A stretch of 64,000 nucleotides of DNA from Macrothele yani. Its lineage: Eukaryota > Arthropoda > Arachnida > Araneae > Macrothelidae. Shown here in pieces: positions 22,489 to 30,959 of this stretch. Every line of letters begins with the position of its first letter. Position 1 is the first letter of the stretch. A program made the position numbers and the translations under genes. The notes beneath the pieces were generated by a model. That model was not told where the DNA came from, searched no databases, and saw only the letters and a list, made by a program, of their open reading frames with translations. The stretch spans positions 20,089,001 to 20,153,000 of the forward strand of contig CM077011.1 of NCBI GenBank assembly GCA_039090855.1. Reading direction: 5' to 3'.

Positions 22489-22940
22489 CTATAAGTTGAG
22501 ATGTAGCTGCAAATTGTGGATATGGAACCACCCAGCCGATTGGGCCCAGATGGATTGAAAAACGTTATCGGTGTTTGTTGAGGCAGCACGAGAGTGCTCC
22601 ATTCGGAGACGAGTGGTTAACCGTGCTAGGAAGCGTGTCCGAATGATAGCACTTGCCTCCTGAGGAGGTGGAGTAAGAGCAGGGAGGCGTTGTTGAAGAT
22701 GGAAAGCATATACAGTGAACTTCACAAGAAGAAAAATGTAACGGCACACAGGAGGCAAGTGAGTAGATGGATGCTTAGTTTGGAGTAGCCAAGCATATGC
22801 AAGAAATGGTAACGATCGAGCACAAATTCGATCAGCAAGACGAAATGCTGTGTTTAGGACTGGCAGGAGTACGGGGCAGAATAGGTATTGATGTTGGACG
22901 TCGCTTACTTCAGGGCAAAAGGAGCACTGTAGAGGCTGTC
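22489..22940 (-). pseudogene. LINE ORF2 C-terminal fragment
   Basis: Continuous minus-strand coding runs from about 22940 to a stop at 22489. It includes PLQCSFCPEVSDVQHQYLFC, typical of the cysteine-histidine motif after the reverse transcriptase in several non-LTR clades. RIRTRF-like basic segments and IWAQSAGWFH then follow to the end. It is only the tail of the protein, so no activity is possible from this copy. Confidence 0.6.
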
Positions 22941-23921
22941 CAGATGGCGGGGAGAAGAGAAGGAGCAGCAGAATGAACAGAAAGTGAAAGTGCGGGAGGG
23001 GAAAGAAGAAGCCAATAAAGAGAAGATGAGGAGATAGAAGTAACTAGAACCGGGGAGCTACGAATGAGGAGAAAGAACGGTAAAGAAAGAGGGGCGGAGG
23101 GAAGCGAGGAGTGGAAAGCTCTACAAGTTTCTAATCGATATCTTTCACGTACCTCTCATGGTTTCCGAGATAAGAGTGCTAACTTCCACACTTTGCTACT
23201 AGGGGCGCTGCAGGTACTCTCATCCGACAGCGCGTGGCTGTTTTTCTATACCATACCTTACTTCCATAGCTCTAGTTGTCTTTGTTCCCAAGTTATTGAG
23301 GTGAATTAAGACTTTAGGAATCACCCTATATATAAACAGTCTAGATGGAATAATATGCGCAAAATGAACATGCTTCACCCCCCACCCCCCACCCCCCAAG
23401 CTACATCTTGATGGACTGATAAATGTGTAATGGACTTCATGCATCTAGGATCTTCAAAAATTGTAGTCCTCATCATGCTGTATGTTTTAATGTTAGTTCC
23501 TTTTCTTATTTGTAGAACTTTATAGCATCACTAAAATGAAGTGCAACAATATTTGATCAGTATCTTGATTTTGTGGTGCAAAAGCAATTGATTTTTTTGT
23601 TCAGGTGCTCAATCCTCACTGTCCTCCTAATGAAGCAGTAACGTCTCCATTTCTAGCTGTAAAAGGTAACACTATGATTTCCCTCTTGAATATTTTGAAT
23701 TTTATTCAAACTGCTTATGATTTTATCATACCATAAAATGTTGTTTTCTTAGAATATGATGACACCACGCGTGATATCAGGGTATTGGCAAACATGCACT
23801 TCCAGTTCGTATGTTAAGGGAAATACACAGTGGCCTAAAAAACCTCATCTGCAATAACCCTCGTTTTCTATATTATAGTTTAGCAATTATTGTGCATTTT
23901 CATACTGTTGTGTATTAGAAG

Positions 23922-23927
23922 AATAAA
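23922..23927 (+). promoter_or_regulatory. Polyadenylation signal AATAAA
   Basis: AATAAA lies 105 bp after the TAA of the SAMD3-like terminal exon, at a usual distance for a short 3' UTR. It supports 23753-23817 as the true last exon. Confidence 0.6.
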
Positions 23928-23929
23928 CT

Positions 23930-24775
23930 GTCTTTTAATGGTGTTAACTAATACATTTTGAAGTAAATTACCTGCACTATGTTTAAATATTTTGATTGCT
24001 GTGGTGAACAGCTACGTACCTTCCCCTTTGTAGAGAGGTGAGAACAATTATGTAGACATAAAGCTTGTTAAATGAGTTTTCTTTTCCTTGTGCATCAACC
24101 CTTAAGTCGTTGCTTTCGCAAGGGGAACCAGCTATGAAAGCTGGTGTTGACTTGACCACTGTGGTACATCAGAGTTTCAACTTCCAATCTTTGTTCCTGT
24201 TTTGGGCGGAGGATGAACTTGGAACAGACTATTGACTAAGACTAACTAGTCCAGTAGTTTGTTGCTAAGGAAAAGGGATTGCAACTAAAAGGTATTCATG
24301 ATGGAAAAAGTAAAGGAACTGTAAAGTTGTTAAATACATGAATTTCCATCAATATAGGCTAATACATTGTTATTCTCTAAATATTTCTGGAAGAACTAGC
24401 AAATGTTCCTAACTTTCCATTGGAACTCCTAAAAAAATTGAGAAAATGTTTTGTGTTAGATCGTGATTTTTATTTCCGGGAAATTTTTTTTTGCATTTTC
24501 CGCCAACAGTAAATTATTGATATGAAGATCTCCTTTGTGCTGATTCATAAAAGTGGACTGTTTGGCAATCAGTGACATATTGAAAAAGTTCTGCATGATT
24601 TTAACCTTTATATCTTATTGTGGGTCTATATTTCAGTGTATTCTGCCTGTTTGTTGCATGTGGGGAAAATCGGAAGGGCCACTCTCAATATTTGCTTCGG
24701 AGTGTGCTTCCGCATAGAGAAAACTTGCGGAAGCATACTCCCAAACTATCTTTAATGCTTTGTCCTTTGAGTGTA
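23930..24775. other. No gene seen
   Basis: AT-rich flank between the SAMD3-like locus and the next transposon. Nothing recognised. A short inverted pair (CGGAGTGTGCTTCCGCA and TGCGGAAGCATACTCC, about 24699-24742) could form a hairpin. Confidence 0.5.
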
Positions 24776-24777
24776 TA

Positions 24778-25693
24778 CAGGGTGTCCCGGAACTTCGTGT
24801 ACAAACTTGGAGGGCAGGTAGAGAACAGCGTTAGGAACCATAATTAAATAGGAAAGCATGGGCGGAAACGTCACCCTCACGTGAGAAAGAGACACAAAGG
24901 CACAGTAAGGCCACAATACAGAAAGCAGTGATGAAGCAACCTTTTCACGTGAAGGGGTGCTCAATACGTACAACGCGCACATGTGTGCCGATCACGAGTC
25001 GCACAACAACGCTTCACTGTTAAGGTGTGGGCGGGTATCGTGGCGGACCGTTTAGTCGGGCCATACATCTTACTACCTCGACTGGACGCTCGCTAGTATC
25101 TCGTCTTTCTTCAGGAGGTTCTTCCGGAAATGCTGCACGATGTCCCCGCACATGTTCCACGCGGAATGTGGTTGCAACATGATGGGGCGCCATCTCATTA
25201 CGCAAGGTGCGTACGTGACCATTTGGACCGGACATTTGGAACCAAGTCGATTGGGCGTGGCGGTCCCATCGATAGGCCCCCCAGATCACCTGATTTATCT
25301 CCTCTTGATTATTATCTCTGGGGTGCCATGAAGAGCATTGTGTACGACACGCCAGTAAATTCTGAAATGGACCTGGTGGCACGAATCTCCATCGCTGCTG
25401 CTACGATCCGCGAAACACCAGGTATCTTCGACAATGTTCGCCAATCCATGTCGCGTAGGTGTCATGCGTGCATCCAGGCTAATGGGCGCAATTTCGAACA
25501 CTTCCTGTGATGTTTGTAAGTCCTACATTGTACTCTTTTGTTGCGTAATAAAGCGTGTTACACTGCTTTCTGTATTGTGGCCTTACTGTGTCTTTTTCTC
25601 ACGTTCTGCCTATGATTTGCTATTTAATTCTGGTTCCTAATGCTGTTCTCTACCTCTCCTCCAAGTTTGTACACGAAGTTTCGGGACACCCTG
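24778..25693 (+). mobile_element. Mariner-like element, internally deleted
   Basis: Ends CAGGGTGTCCCGGAACTTCG at 24778 and its complement at 25693 are flanked by TATA. The inverted repeats extend about 140-150 bp (to about 24930 and from about 25545). The 0.9-kb element retains only the C-terminal half of a transposase. Confidence 0.9.
24990..25510 (+). pseudogene. Mariner-like transposase, C-terminal half
   Basis: The frame reads FTVKVWAGIVADRLVGPYIL, a TAG stop at about 25096, then RGMWLQHDGAPSHYARCVRD (second catalytic Asp), PPRSPDLSPLDYYLWGAMKS (third acidic position) and QANGRNFEHFL-stop. This closely fits the DUF4817/DDE mariner-like family abundant in arthropods. The N-terminal DNA-binding domain and first catalytic Asp are missing through deletion. 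Only one stop in 170 codons suggests a fairly recent copy. Confidence 0.85.
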
Positions 25694-25820
25694 TATACAC
25701 ACCGTGTGTGCGAGAGAGATGTACTGTTGAAATAGATACCTTTTTAGTAACCATGCTGAGCCACCTCTGTCTTAATGATGCACACATTTTTTTCACCTTT
25801 TGGCTGAATTCAGCCTCTTT

Positions 25821-26330
25821 TACGCTTTCCAACCGTAGGTTGAAGAAGCGTATATGCTCCAGCTTTGTCCGTCCGCACGATAACTGGCGTAAAAATGGTT
25901 CAATTTCGATGAAATTTTAGTATGTGGTAGAGGATCAGCTGGGGACGAACCCTATTGAAAATGGGACAAATGGGGTCAAAGGTCACGACGTAGGAGCGGG
26001 ATCCATTCCATTGCACTTATACGTCATAACTGGCGTAAATATGGTTCGATTTCAATGAAATTTTACAATGTGGTAGGGGACCACCTGGAGAAGAATCCTA
26101 TTCGAATTGGGGTCAAAGGTCAGGACATAAGAGCGGGATGCATTCCATTGCCTTTATGCGCCATAACGTGCGTAAAAATGGTTCGATTTCGATGAAATTT
26201 CAGTATGTGGTAGGGGACCACCTGGGGTACCCTACTGAAAATGGACGAAATGGGGTCAAAGGTCAGGACATAGGATTGCGATCCATTCCATCGCCCTTAT
26301 TCCATATTATTAAGGTGGACGTCAAGTAAT
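25821..26330 (+). repeat. Dispersed repeat R2, copy B, with internal tandem units
   Basis: The start TACGCTTTCCAACCGTAGGT is followed by three imperfect units of roughly 130 bp. Each unit has TTCGATTTCGATGAAATTT, GGTAGGGGACCACCTGG, GGGGTCAAAGGTCAGGACAT and GATCCATTCCA in order. A related unit recurs at about 26830-27020. Confidence 0.8.
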
Positions 26331-26389
26331 TTTGCTTCCTATACTTCCAATGGAAAAAATTTTGTACACATTTCCTTCACAATTAATGT

Positions 26390-26675
26390 GTTCCCAAGGA
26401 TGAAAATTTTAACATCGATTAAAATAATTTCTTAAAATAACTTGGAATACTTAATATTTTCTAAAACATAACCATAATTATATTAAAAATCAATAACTTT
26501 TCCTTTGGTTGTGTTGAAACCAGAAAAAGAATGGCGCGACCTGTACTTTGATGACGTCAGTAGACAAACAAATGTTGGATTGCTTAATTATGGTTATGTT
26601 TTAGAAAATATTAGGTGTTCCAAGTTATGAAATGAAGCTATTTTAATCGATGTTCAAATTTTCATCCTCAGGAAC
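26390..26675. repeat. Foldback repeat with about 90-bp arms
   Basis: Arm 26390-26480 is the inverse of 26585-26675. For example, ATTTTCTAAAACATAACCAT on the left pairs with its complement ATGGTTATGTTTTAGAAAAT on the right. The loop of about 105 bp contains GAATGGCGCGACCTGTACTT, which recurs in direct orientation just outside the right arm (26689-26747). No transposase. A MITE-like or rearranged element. Confidence 0.8.
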
Positions 26676-26829
26676 GCATTAAGTGGGAAGAAAAAGATGG
26701 CGCGACCTATATTTCCATGACGTTAGCAGTCAAACAAATGTGCGGATCCTATTAAAGTTTTATGACGTTACACTTGTGCTAGCAGATGGCCGCGATTCCC
26801 ATCTGCCTCATTACGTCACGCGTTGTGTG

Positions 26830-27020
26830 CGTATGTATCGAAATCGAACGATTTTTACGCGAGTTTTTAACTCGCGTAAGTATGTGGAAGGGAATCACCT
26901 GAGAAGGAATCCTATTGAAAGTGAACGAAATGGGGTCAAAAGTGAGGACATAGGAGCGGGATCCATTCCACTGTTCTTGTGCGTCATAACTAACGTAAAA
27001 AAGGTTCGATTTCAATTAAA
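26830..27020 (+). repeat. R2-related fragment with a small palindrome
   Basis: TTACGCGAG (from 26858), a short T-rich loop and CTCGCGTAA form a 9-bp-arm hairpin. The rest carries the R2 phrases GAACGAAATGGGGTCAAA and GAGCGGGATCCATTCCA. Confidence 0.65.
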
Positions 27021-27279
27021 TATTCTGAATCATCCTCTTTTCTACTATTGTAATACAGTATTAGTTTATAGCACTTTTGTGAAAATCTGGCTCTTATAAG
27101 AATCACTTCAAAATTTTTAGTAATTTGGACTTCCTGACACTGCCATAGATAGCTCTCTGAAAACATCAATAAACTTTTTTTTATTCTGACAATGTGTGAT
27201 TGCTCAACCTACTGAAAATGTGATTTTGATTTTTCTGCTGCAGTGCCGTGGCAGTGTGTCATTGTTGGACTTATAATTA

Positions 27280-28811
27280 CACTGCTGGACAATTGCTAAA
27301 GACGGATCATAAACAGCTATTTAGCGCATAAAAAAGTAAGTGTGGTTGGATGCCAAGTGAAATAAAATAATGTCAGAATGCCAGGACATTACAAGAAAGA
27401 CAATTTATTGTGCTCTGAAATCCAGAAGGCTTTGGAACGTGTTCAAGGGACAAACAGGCCAATTTGTGCAGAATACGTAAACGTGAAAAAAATGCAATTA
27501 CCGTCCGAAGGCGTATCGGCGTAAGATGTCAATACGGGATATGGCCACCATGGAGGGCGATGCATGATTCCCCACGTCGTGTCATGCTTTGCACAACATT
27601 ATCAAGCAGCTGTTGGGGTAATTTATCCCATTCCTCTGTCAGTGCACGGATGAGGGTGTCCTTGTTTATTGGAGGGCATTGGCGACCAGCAAGACTCCTC
27701 CCCAAAGCATCCCACACATTTTCAATGGGATTCAGTTCTGGAGAACGTGCTGGCCATACGAGGCGTTGAATATCCTCGCTCTCAAGACACTCCTGGACAG
27801 CGACTGTTCGATGACATGTTGCGTTGTCGTCCATGAAAATGAATCTATTACCAACAGCACCACGGAACATGCGAACATGAGTTAGCAGAACATCATTAAT
27901 GTATCGTTGGCCAGTCATAGCTCCAGTTGGAAGCACATAGAGGGAAGTACGGCCATTGATCATGATGCCAGCCCATACCATGACACTACATGTCGGATAT
28001 CGGTCCCTTTCTTGTATGTTTGCTGGACAATATGCAGTACCACTATCATGCCAGAGCAGTTGTCTTCGATAATCAGACGATAGACTGTATCTACTCTCAT
28101 CTGAGAAGAAGACAGCAGACAAGTCGTTATCAGTCCAATTGCGATGTTGATGGCACCATTGCAAACGGGCTGTACGGTGACGTCTGGATAATGGTATACA
28201 CACAACAGGACGGCGGGCGTATAGTCCTCCTTCATGCAAACGTCTGGCGACAGTTTTTCCAGAGATCCGCTTGCCAGTAGCAGCCATAAACTGATTTGCT
28301 ACCTCACTAGCTGTGCTGCGCCGGTGTCTTTTTGTTGATAGCACTATGTACCGATCTTCTGCAGGTGTCGTACTGCGAACACGACCTTCCCCGTGACGTT
28401 TGCTACACTCTCCATTTGTTTGAAATGATTTCCAAAGCCTTGAAGCATCACTGTGGCTGACGTCGAACTCCCTGGCAACATCTGTTATTTTTCGCCCTTC
28501 TTCAATCTTGCCAATAATACGGCCACGCGTAAAATCATCTAGGTGATGTCGGGAAGACATACTGAAAATTGCAAGTTCATCAATTGATTCTTTCCCTTTC
28601 AACTTTGCGTTTGAACAACAACGGTCGATACTAGACAAATCTTTTATATCTCTTATCAGCGCTATGACGTCACGAACAAGTTCAGCAATCCAAAATTTGC
28701 ATACGCACAACACGTCTTACTGTATCCCGCACTTATGCTAATTTCCACATTTTCCGGCCTTCCATTTTATGGTTGCTATCGTTATCCGTCCTTAGCAATT
28801 GTTCGGCAGTG
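27280..28811 (-). mobile_element. Tc1-like transposon, structurally complete
   Basis: The ends CACTGCTGGACAATTGCTAA (27280) and the complement of 28790-28811 form inverted repeats of about 30 bp with two or three mismatches. Both ends abut TA (27278-27279 and 28812-28813). The 1,532-bp element holds one uninterrupted transposase frame on the minus strand. Of all elements here it is the best candidate for recent activity. Confidence 0.93.
27529..28560 (-). CDS. Tc1-like DD34E transposase, intact frame
   Basis: A transposase of 343 residues, the usual Tc1 length, cuts and pastes the element at TA sites. I chose the ATG at 28560 (MSSRHHLDDFTRGRIIG) because the frame upstream to 28713 lies near the terminal repeat and lacks family similarity. 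Residues 7-50 are an HTH (ITDVAREFDVSHSDASRLWK), a GRVR hook-like motif is at about 59-62, and a second DNA-binding domain spans about 66-115. The catalytic triad is D154 (FFSDESRYS), D245 (FMDDNATCH) and E280 (SPELNPIENVWD), with 34 residues between D245 and E280. No frameshift or stop. Activity cannot be judged from sequence alone. Confidence 0.93.
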   Translation of the reverse strand: MSSRHHLDDFTRGRIIGKIEEGRKITDVAREFDVSHSDASRLWKSFQTNGECSKRHGEGRVRSTTPAEDRYIVLSTKRHRRSTASEVANQFMAATGKRISGKTVARRLHEGGLYARRPVVCIPLSRRHRTARLQWCHQHRNWTDNDLSAVFFSDESRYSLSSDYRRQLLWHDSGTAYCPANIQERDRYPTCSVMVWAGIMINGRTSLYVLPTGAMTGQRYINDVLLTHVRMFRGAVGNRFIFMDDNATCHRTVAVQECLESEDIQRLVWPARSPELNPIENVWDALGRSLAGRQCPPINKDTLIRALTEEWDKLPQQLLDNVVQSMTRRGESCIALHGGHIPY

Positions 28812-28814
28812 TAT

Positions 28815-29230
28815 AAGGTTGACTGATATAATAGTTCTCCAAGAAGCATTTTCAGTGCGTCTTGCCAAATCTGATGTTGCACTGATTATTTAATTGCTCT
28901 AACAAAGTTCCAACAGCCTGTGAGACAACACAGTGTGACTTCGTCAGGAAAAAAATTCATTTTTTTGTAGTTGTAATTAACAAAATTATTTTATATTGTC
29001 TTATACAGGATGATTGCATATTCTGATGTGCTTAGTAATTATAATGTTCAATGCTTTTTACCCCCTCATCGCTAAACAATTCAGCCTTTATTTTTTCATT
29101 GGTCAGTTTTATGTCTGTTTCATGTGGCAAAATGCAGAACATTTTCAAAGCTTGTGAAAATATTCTTCAAGTATTGCCGGCCAATACCATCTCCAAAATT
29201 GCCCAAATTTTGCTCAGGTTCATGGCTAAT
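28815..29230. other. No gene seen
   Basis: AT-rich flank. The open frame at 29051-29380 has no recognisable domain and overlaps a palindrome, so I do not call it. Confidence 0.45.
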
Positions 29231-29234
29231 GGGG

Positions 29235-29265
29235 CCGTGCATTTTCAAAGCTTGAAAATGCACGG
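29235..29265. repeat. 14-bp-arm perfect palindrome
   Basis: CCGTGCATTTTCAA and TTGAAAATGCACGG are exact complements around a 3-nt centre (AGC). A related half (CATTTTCAAAGCTTGTGAAAA) sits about 100 bp upstream. Confidence 0.85.
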
Positions 29266-29569
29266 ATCTTTTAAAGAAATAAAAAGCTGCCTCTCTAAGA
29301 GTGACACACTTCTTCACTTACCAGTGTTTTCTGAATGTTTCTGCCATGATTTGTTAAAATTCTGCCTAACCAATTGTTAGTATCATATTTGGTTTTCACA
29401 CTCTTAACAGTACAATGTTTTGATTTTCAAGTATTTGTTTTATTTCCCTTGTATGTATATTGTCCTCTGCATTTTTTTATAATACTATATTTTTTTAATT
29501 ATTGTATTAATACATTCATGCAAGTAAAAATGTCATACCCAGACATGCCAACCTTCAAAATCTGAAAAT

Positions 29570-30600
29570 CGGGAGATTATTACAGCTCATAAAATTACAC
29601 GAGCGCAATTTTTATCGATATTTTCCAGAAGTATTATTGGTCCACTAAAAGTTCTGGAGACAAAAAAGAAAAAAAAAAAACGAAAAGCAATACCCATTTT
29701 ATTGCGTTGTTAGTTTTCGTATTGTAAATGTATACACCCCAGATATCTTTTTTCCTTACTTAGACGAAGATCATGTAATCGGTGTCCATTACGTATAGTT
29801 ATTAGGGGCGGGGATGTGTAGTTTAAAAACATTCAAGCTCTTCGTATTCCTGAGGGTTGTGGTCTGTTCTTGGTTTTGGAAATTACACTCTTCATTACGC
29901 TCCTCCCTTCCACGGATCATCCAACTCTCCCTACTGAAATCGGTTTTTCAGGTACGTAGATTCAGCAAGATAATGAAAACGTAAAATGGCCCGCATGCTA
30001 TAGTTTTTTGCGAATAAAATGGCAACCAACTGTTTTTCGTTTCTTCTTTAGATTGTGCGCGAAGGCAAAACCAACAAAAAGCATCGTACTAACATCGCCT
30101 TTCGTTACAAGGCGAGGCCAAATTTTGTCGTTAAGTGAATTAGCAGCATTTCTTGAGAAGAAGGGTTGAAAGACTGAACTGCAAGAAGGCAGGGCAGCTG
30201 CCATCTGTCAATTAATTATAGACTCTCCCCTGCATTCCTAGTGCCAGAGCGGGTCAGCTCTTTGCTGAAGGCGTCATATGACAATCGGGCTGGGGGAAAT
30301 TTTTTTAAAGCAAATCTAAAAAACGGTGGCTAAACATTTTTGAAAAGAAAAACTGTCTTTGCACTGTATTTATTTAACGGGCTTCACCATGTTTTTTTTA
30401 ATACGGTTTATCTACCGTATTAAATTTATGGTTGATCTACCGTGTTAGGCCACATTTTCTGGTAGTTTGACAGTTTTTTTTATTTTCGGGTCATTAGACC
30501 GTTATTGAACATTACGTTATGGTACCGTAAAATTACGGTTTGTTGACTGGCCACTCAGCTGCCGGTGTATCTACCGCAATTTGACCACGAATTTTTTTAC
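29570..30600. other. No gene seen; ACGGT/ACCGT-rich end
   Basis: Mostly AT-rich DNA. From about 30370 to 30600 TACGGT and ACCGTA motifs recur in both orientations (TTTATCTACCGTATTA, TGATCTACCGTGTTA, GGTACCGTAAAATTACGGT), which looks like part of a dispersed repeat. No coding signal. Confidence 0.5.
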
Positions 30601-30602
30601 AG

Positions 30603-30955
30603 TGTAGCTCGCGCAAAAAGGGCTCGATTTCGATGAAATTCTAGCATGTGTGGTAGGGAACCACCTGGTGATGAAACCTGTTGAAAATGGACGAAATGTG
30701 GTCAAGCTGGATCCATTCCATTACCCTTATGCGTCATAACTTACGTAACAATGCTTCGATTGCGACAAAACTTTATCATGTTGTTCCGGAGGCATACTGA
30801 ACCGGCTCTGTTTAATATAATAGAAATGGGGTCAAAGGTCAGGACACAGGAGCGAGATTTATTCCACAGTCATTATCCTCATAACTTGAGTAATGATTCA
30901 TGGTATGCTGGAAAACGTATCATAATCAATGCATTGCATAATTTTACTAACTTGT
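30603..30955 (+). repeat. Dispersed repeat R2, copy C
   Basis: The phrases CTCGATTTCGATGAAATTCT, CCACCTGGTGATGAA, GGGGTCAAAGGTCAGGACAC and TTATCCTCATAACTTGAGTA match copies A and D in order. The CGCTTTCCAACCG start is missing, so the copy is 5'-truncated. Confidence 0.75.
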
Positions 30956-30959
30956 ATTT

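Larger units (their letters stand above)
21480..23117 (-). mobile_element. 5'-truncated LINE inserted in the mariner-like element
   Basis: GCTCTACA flanks the insertion at 21472-21479 and 23118-23125, an 8-bp target-site duplication. On the minus strand the 3' end carries AATAAAGAC near 21495. A C-terminal frame with a CX2C...HX4C zinc motif (QCSFCPEV, QHQYLFCPV) lies upstream. The 5' part of the LINE, including reverse transcriptase, is missing. The clade is not determined. Confidence 0.75.
20590..23328 (+). mobile_element. Mariner-like element with long TIRs, split by a LINE
   Basis: The left terminal repeat starts CAGGGTGATTTTTGAAGTCC at 20590 after TATA and runs about 280 bp. Its inverted partner ends ...AATCACCCT at 23327, followed by TATATA. 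The right arm is in two pieces, 21406-21479 and 23118-23328, because a 1.6-kb LINE fragment was inserted within it. The remaining interior is short and keeps only the transposase C-terminus, so the element is a deletion derivative in the same broad group as the copy at 24778-25693. Confidence 0.85.
18300..23817 (+). pseudogene. SAMD3-like family gene, three exons, apparently broken
   Basis: Exons: 18300-19239 (acceptor TTTTGCAG, donor GAG|GTAATT), 23605-23665 (acceptor TTGTTCAG, donor AAAAG|GTAAC) and 23753-23817 (acceptor TTTTCTTAG, stop TAA at 23815). Phases agree at both joins. Conserved family landmarks include ISWHRMTEHLLEDLKSG, IILGSGYDSLAQQLLNRVGN, DSYGCINWAPNW and LLQHFQLLTGID. I recognise these from the uncharacterised SAMD3-like proteins common in fish and arthropods, whose function is unknown. 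Two frameshifts fall in A-runs (18698-18705 and about 18851-18856), and an in-frame TAA is at 19096-19098. The frameshifts could be sequencing errors, but the stop argues for decay. The 5' end is incomplete. Confidence 0.65.

Noticed and set aside
28561..28713. 51-residue N-terminal extension of the intact Tc1 transposase
   Set aside because: The extension runs towards the terminal repeat and does not resemble the family. MSSRHHLDDF is the usual kind of start.
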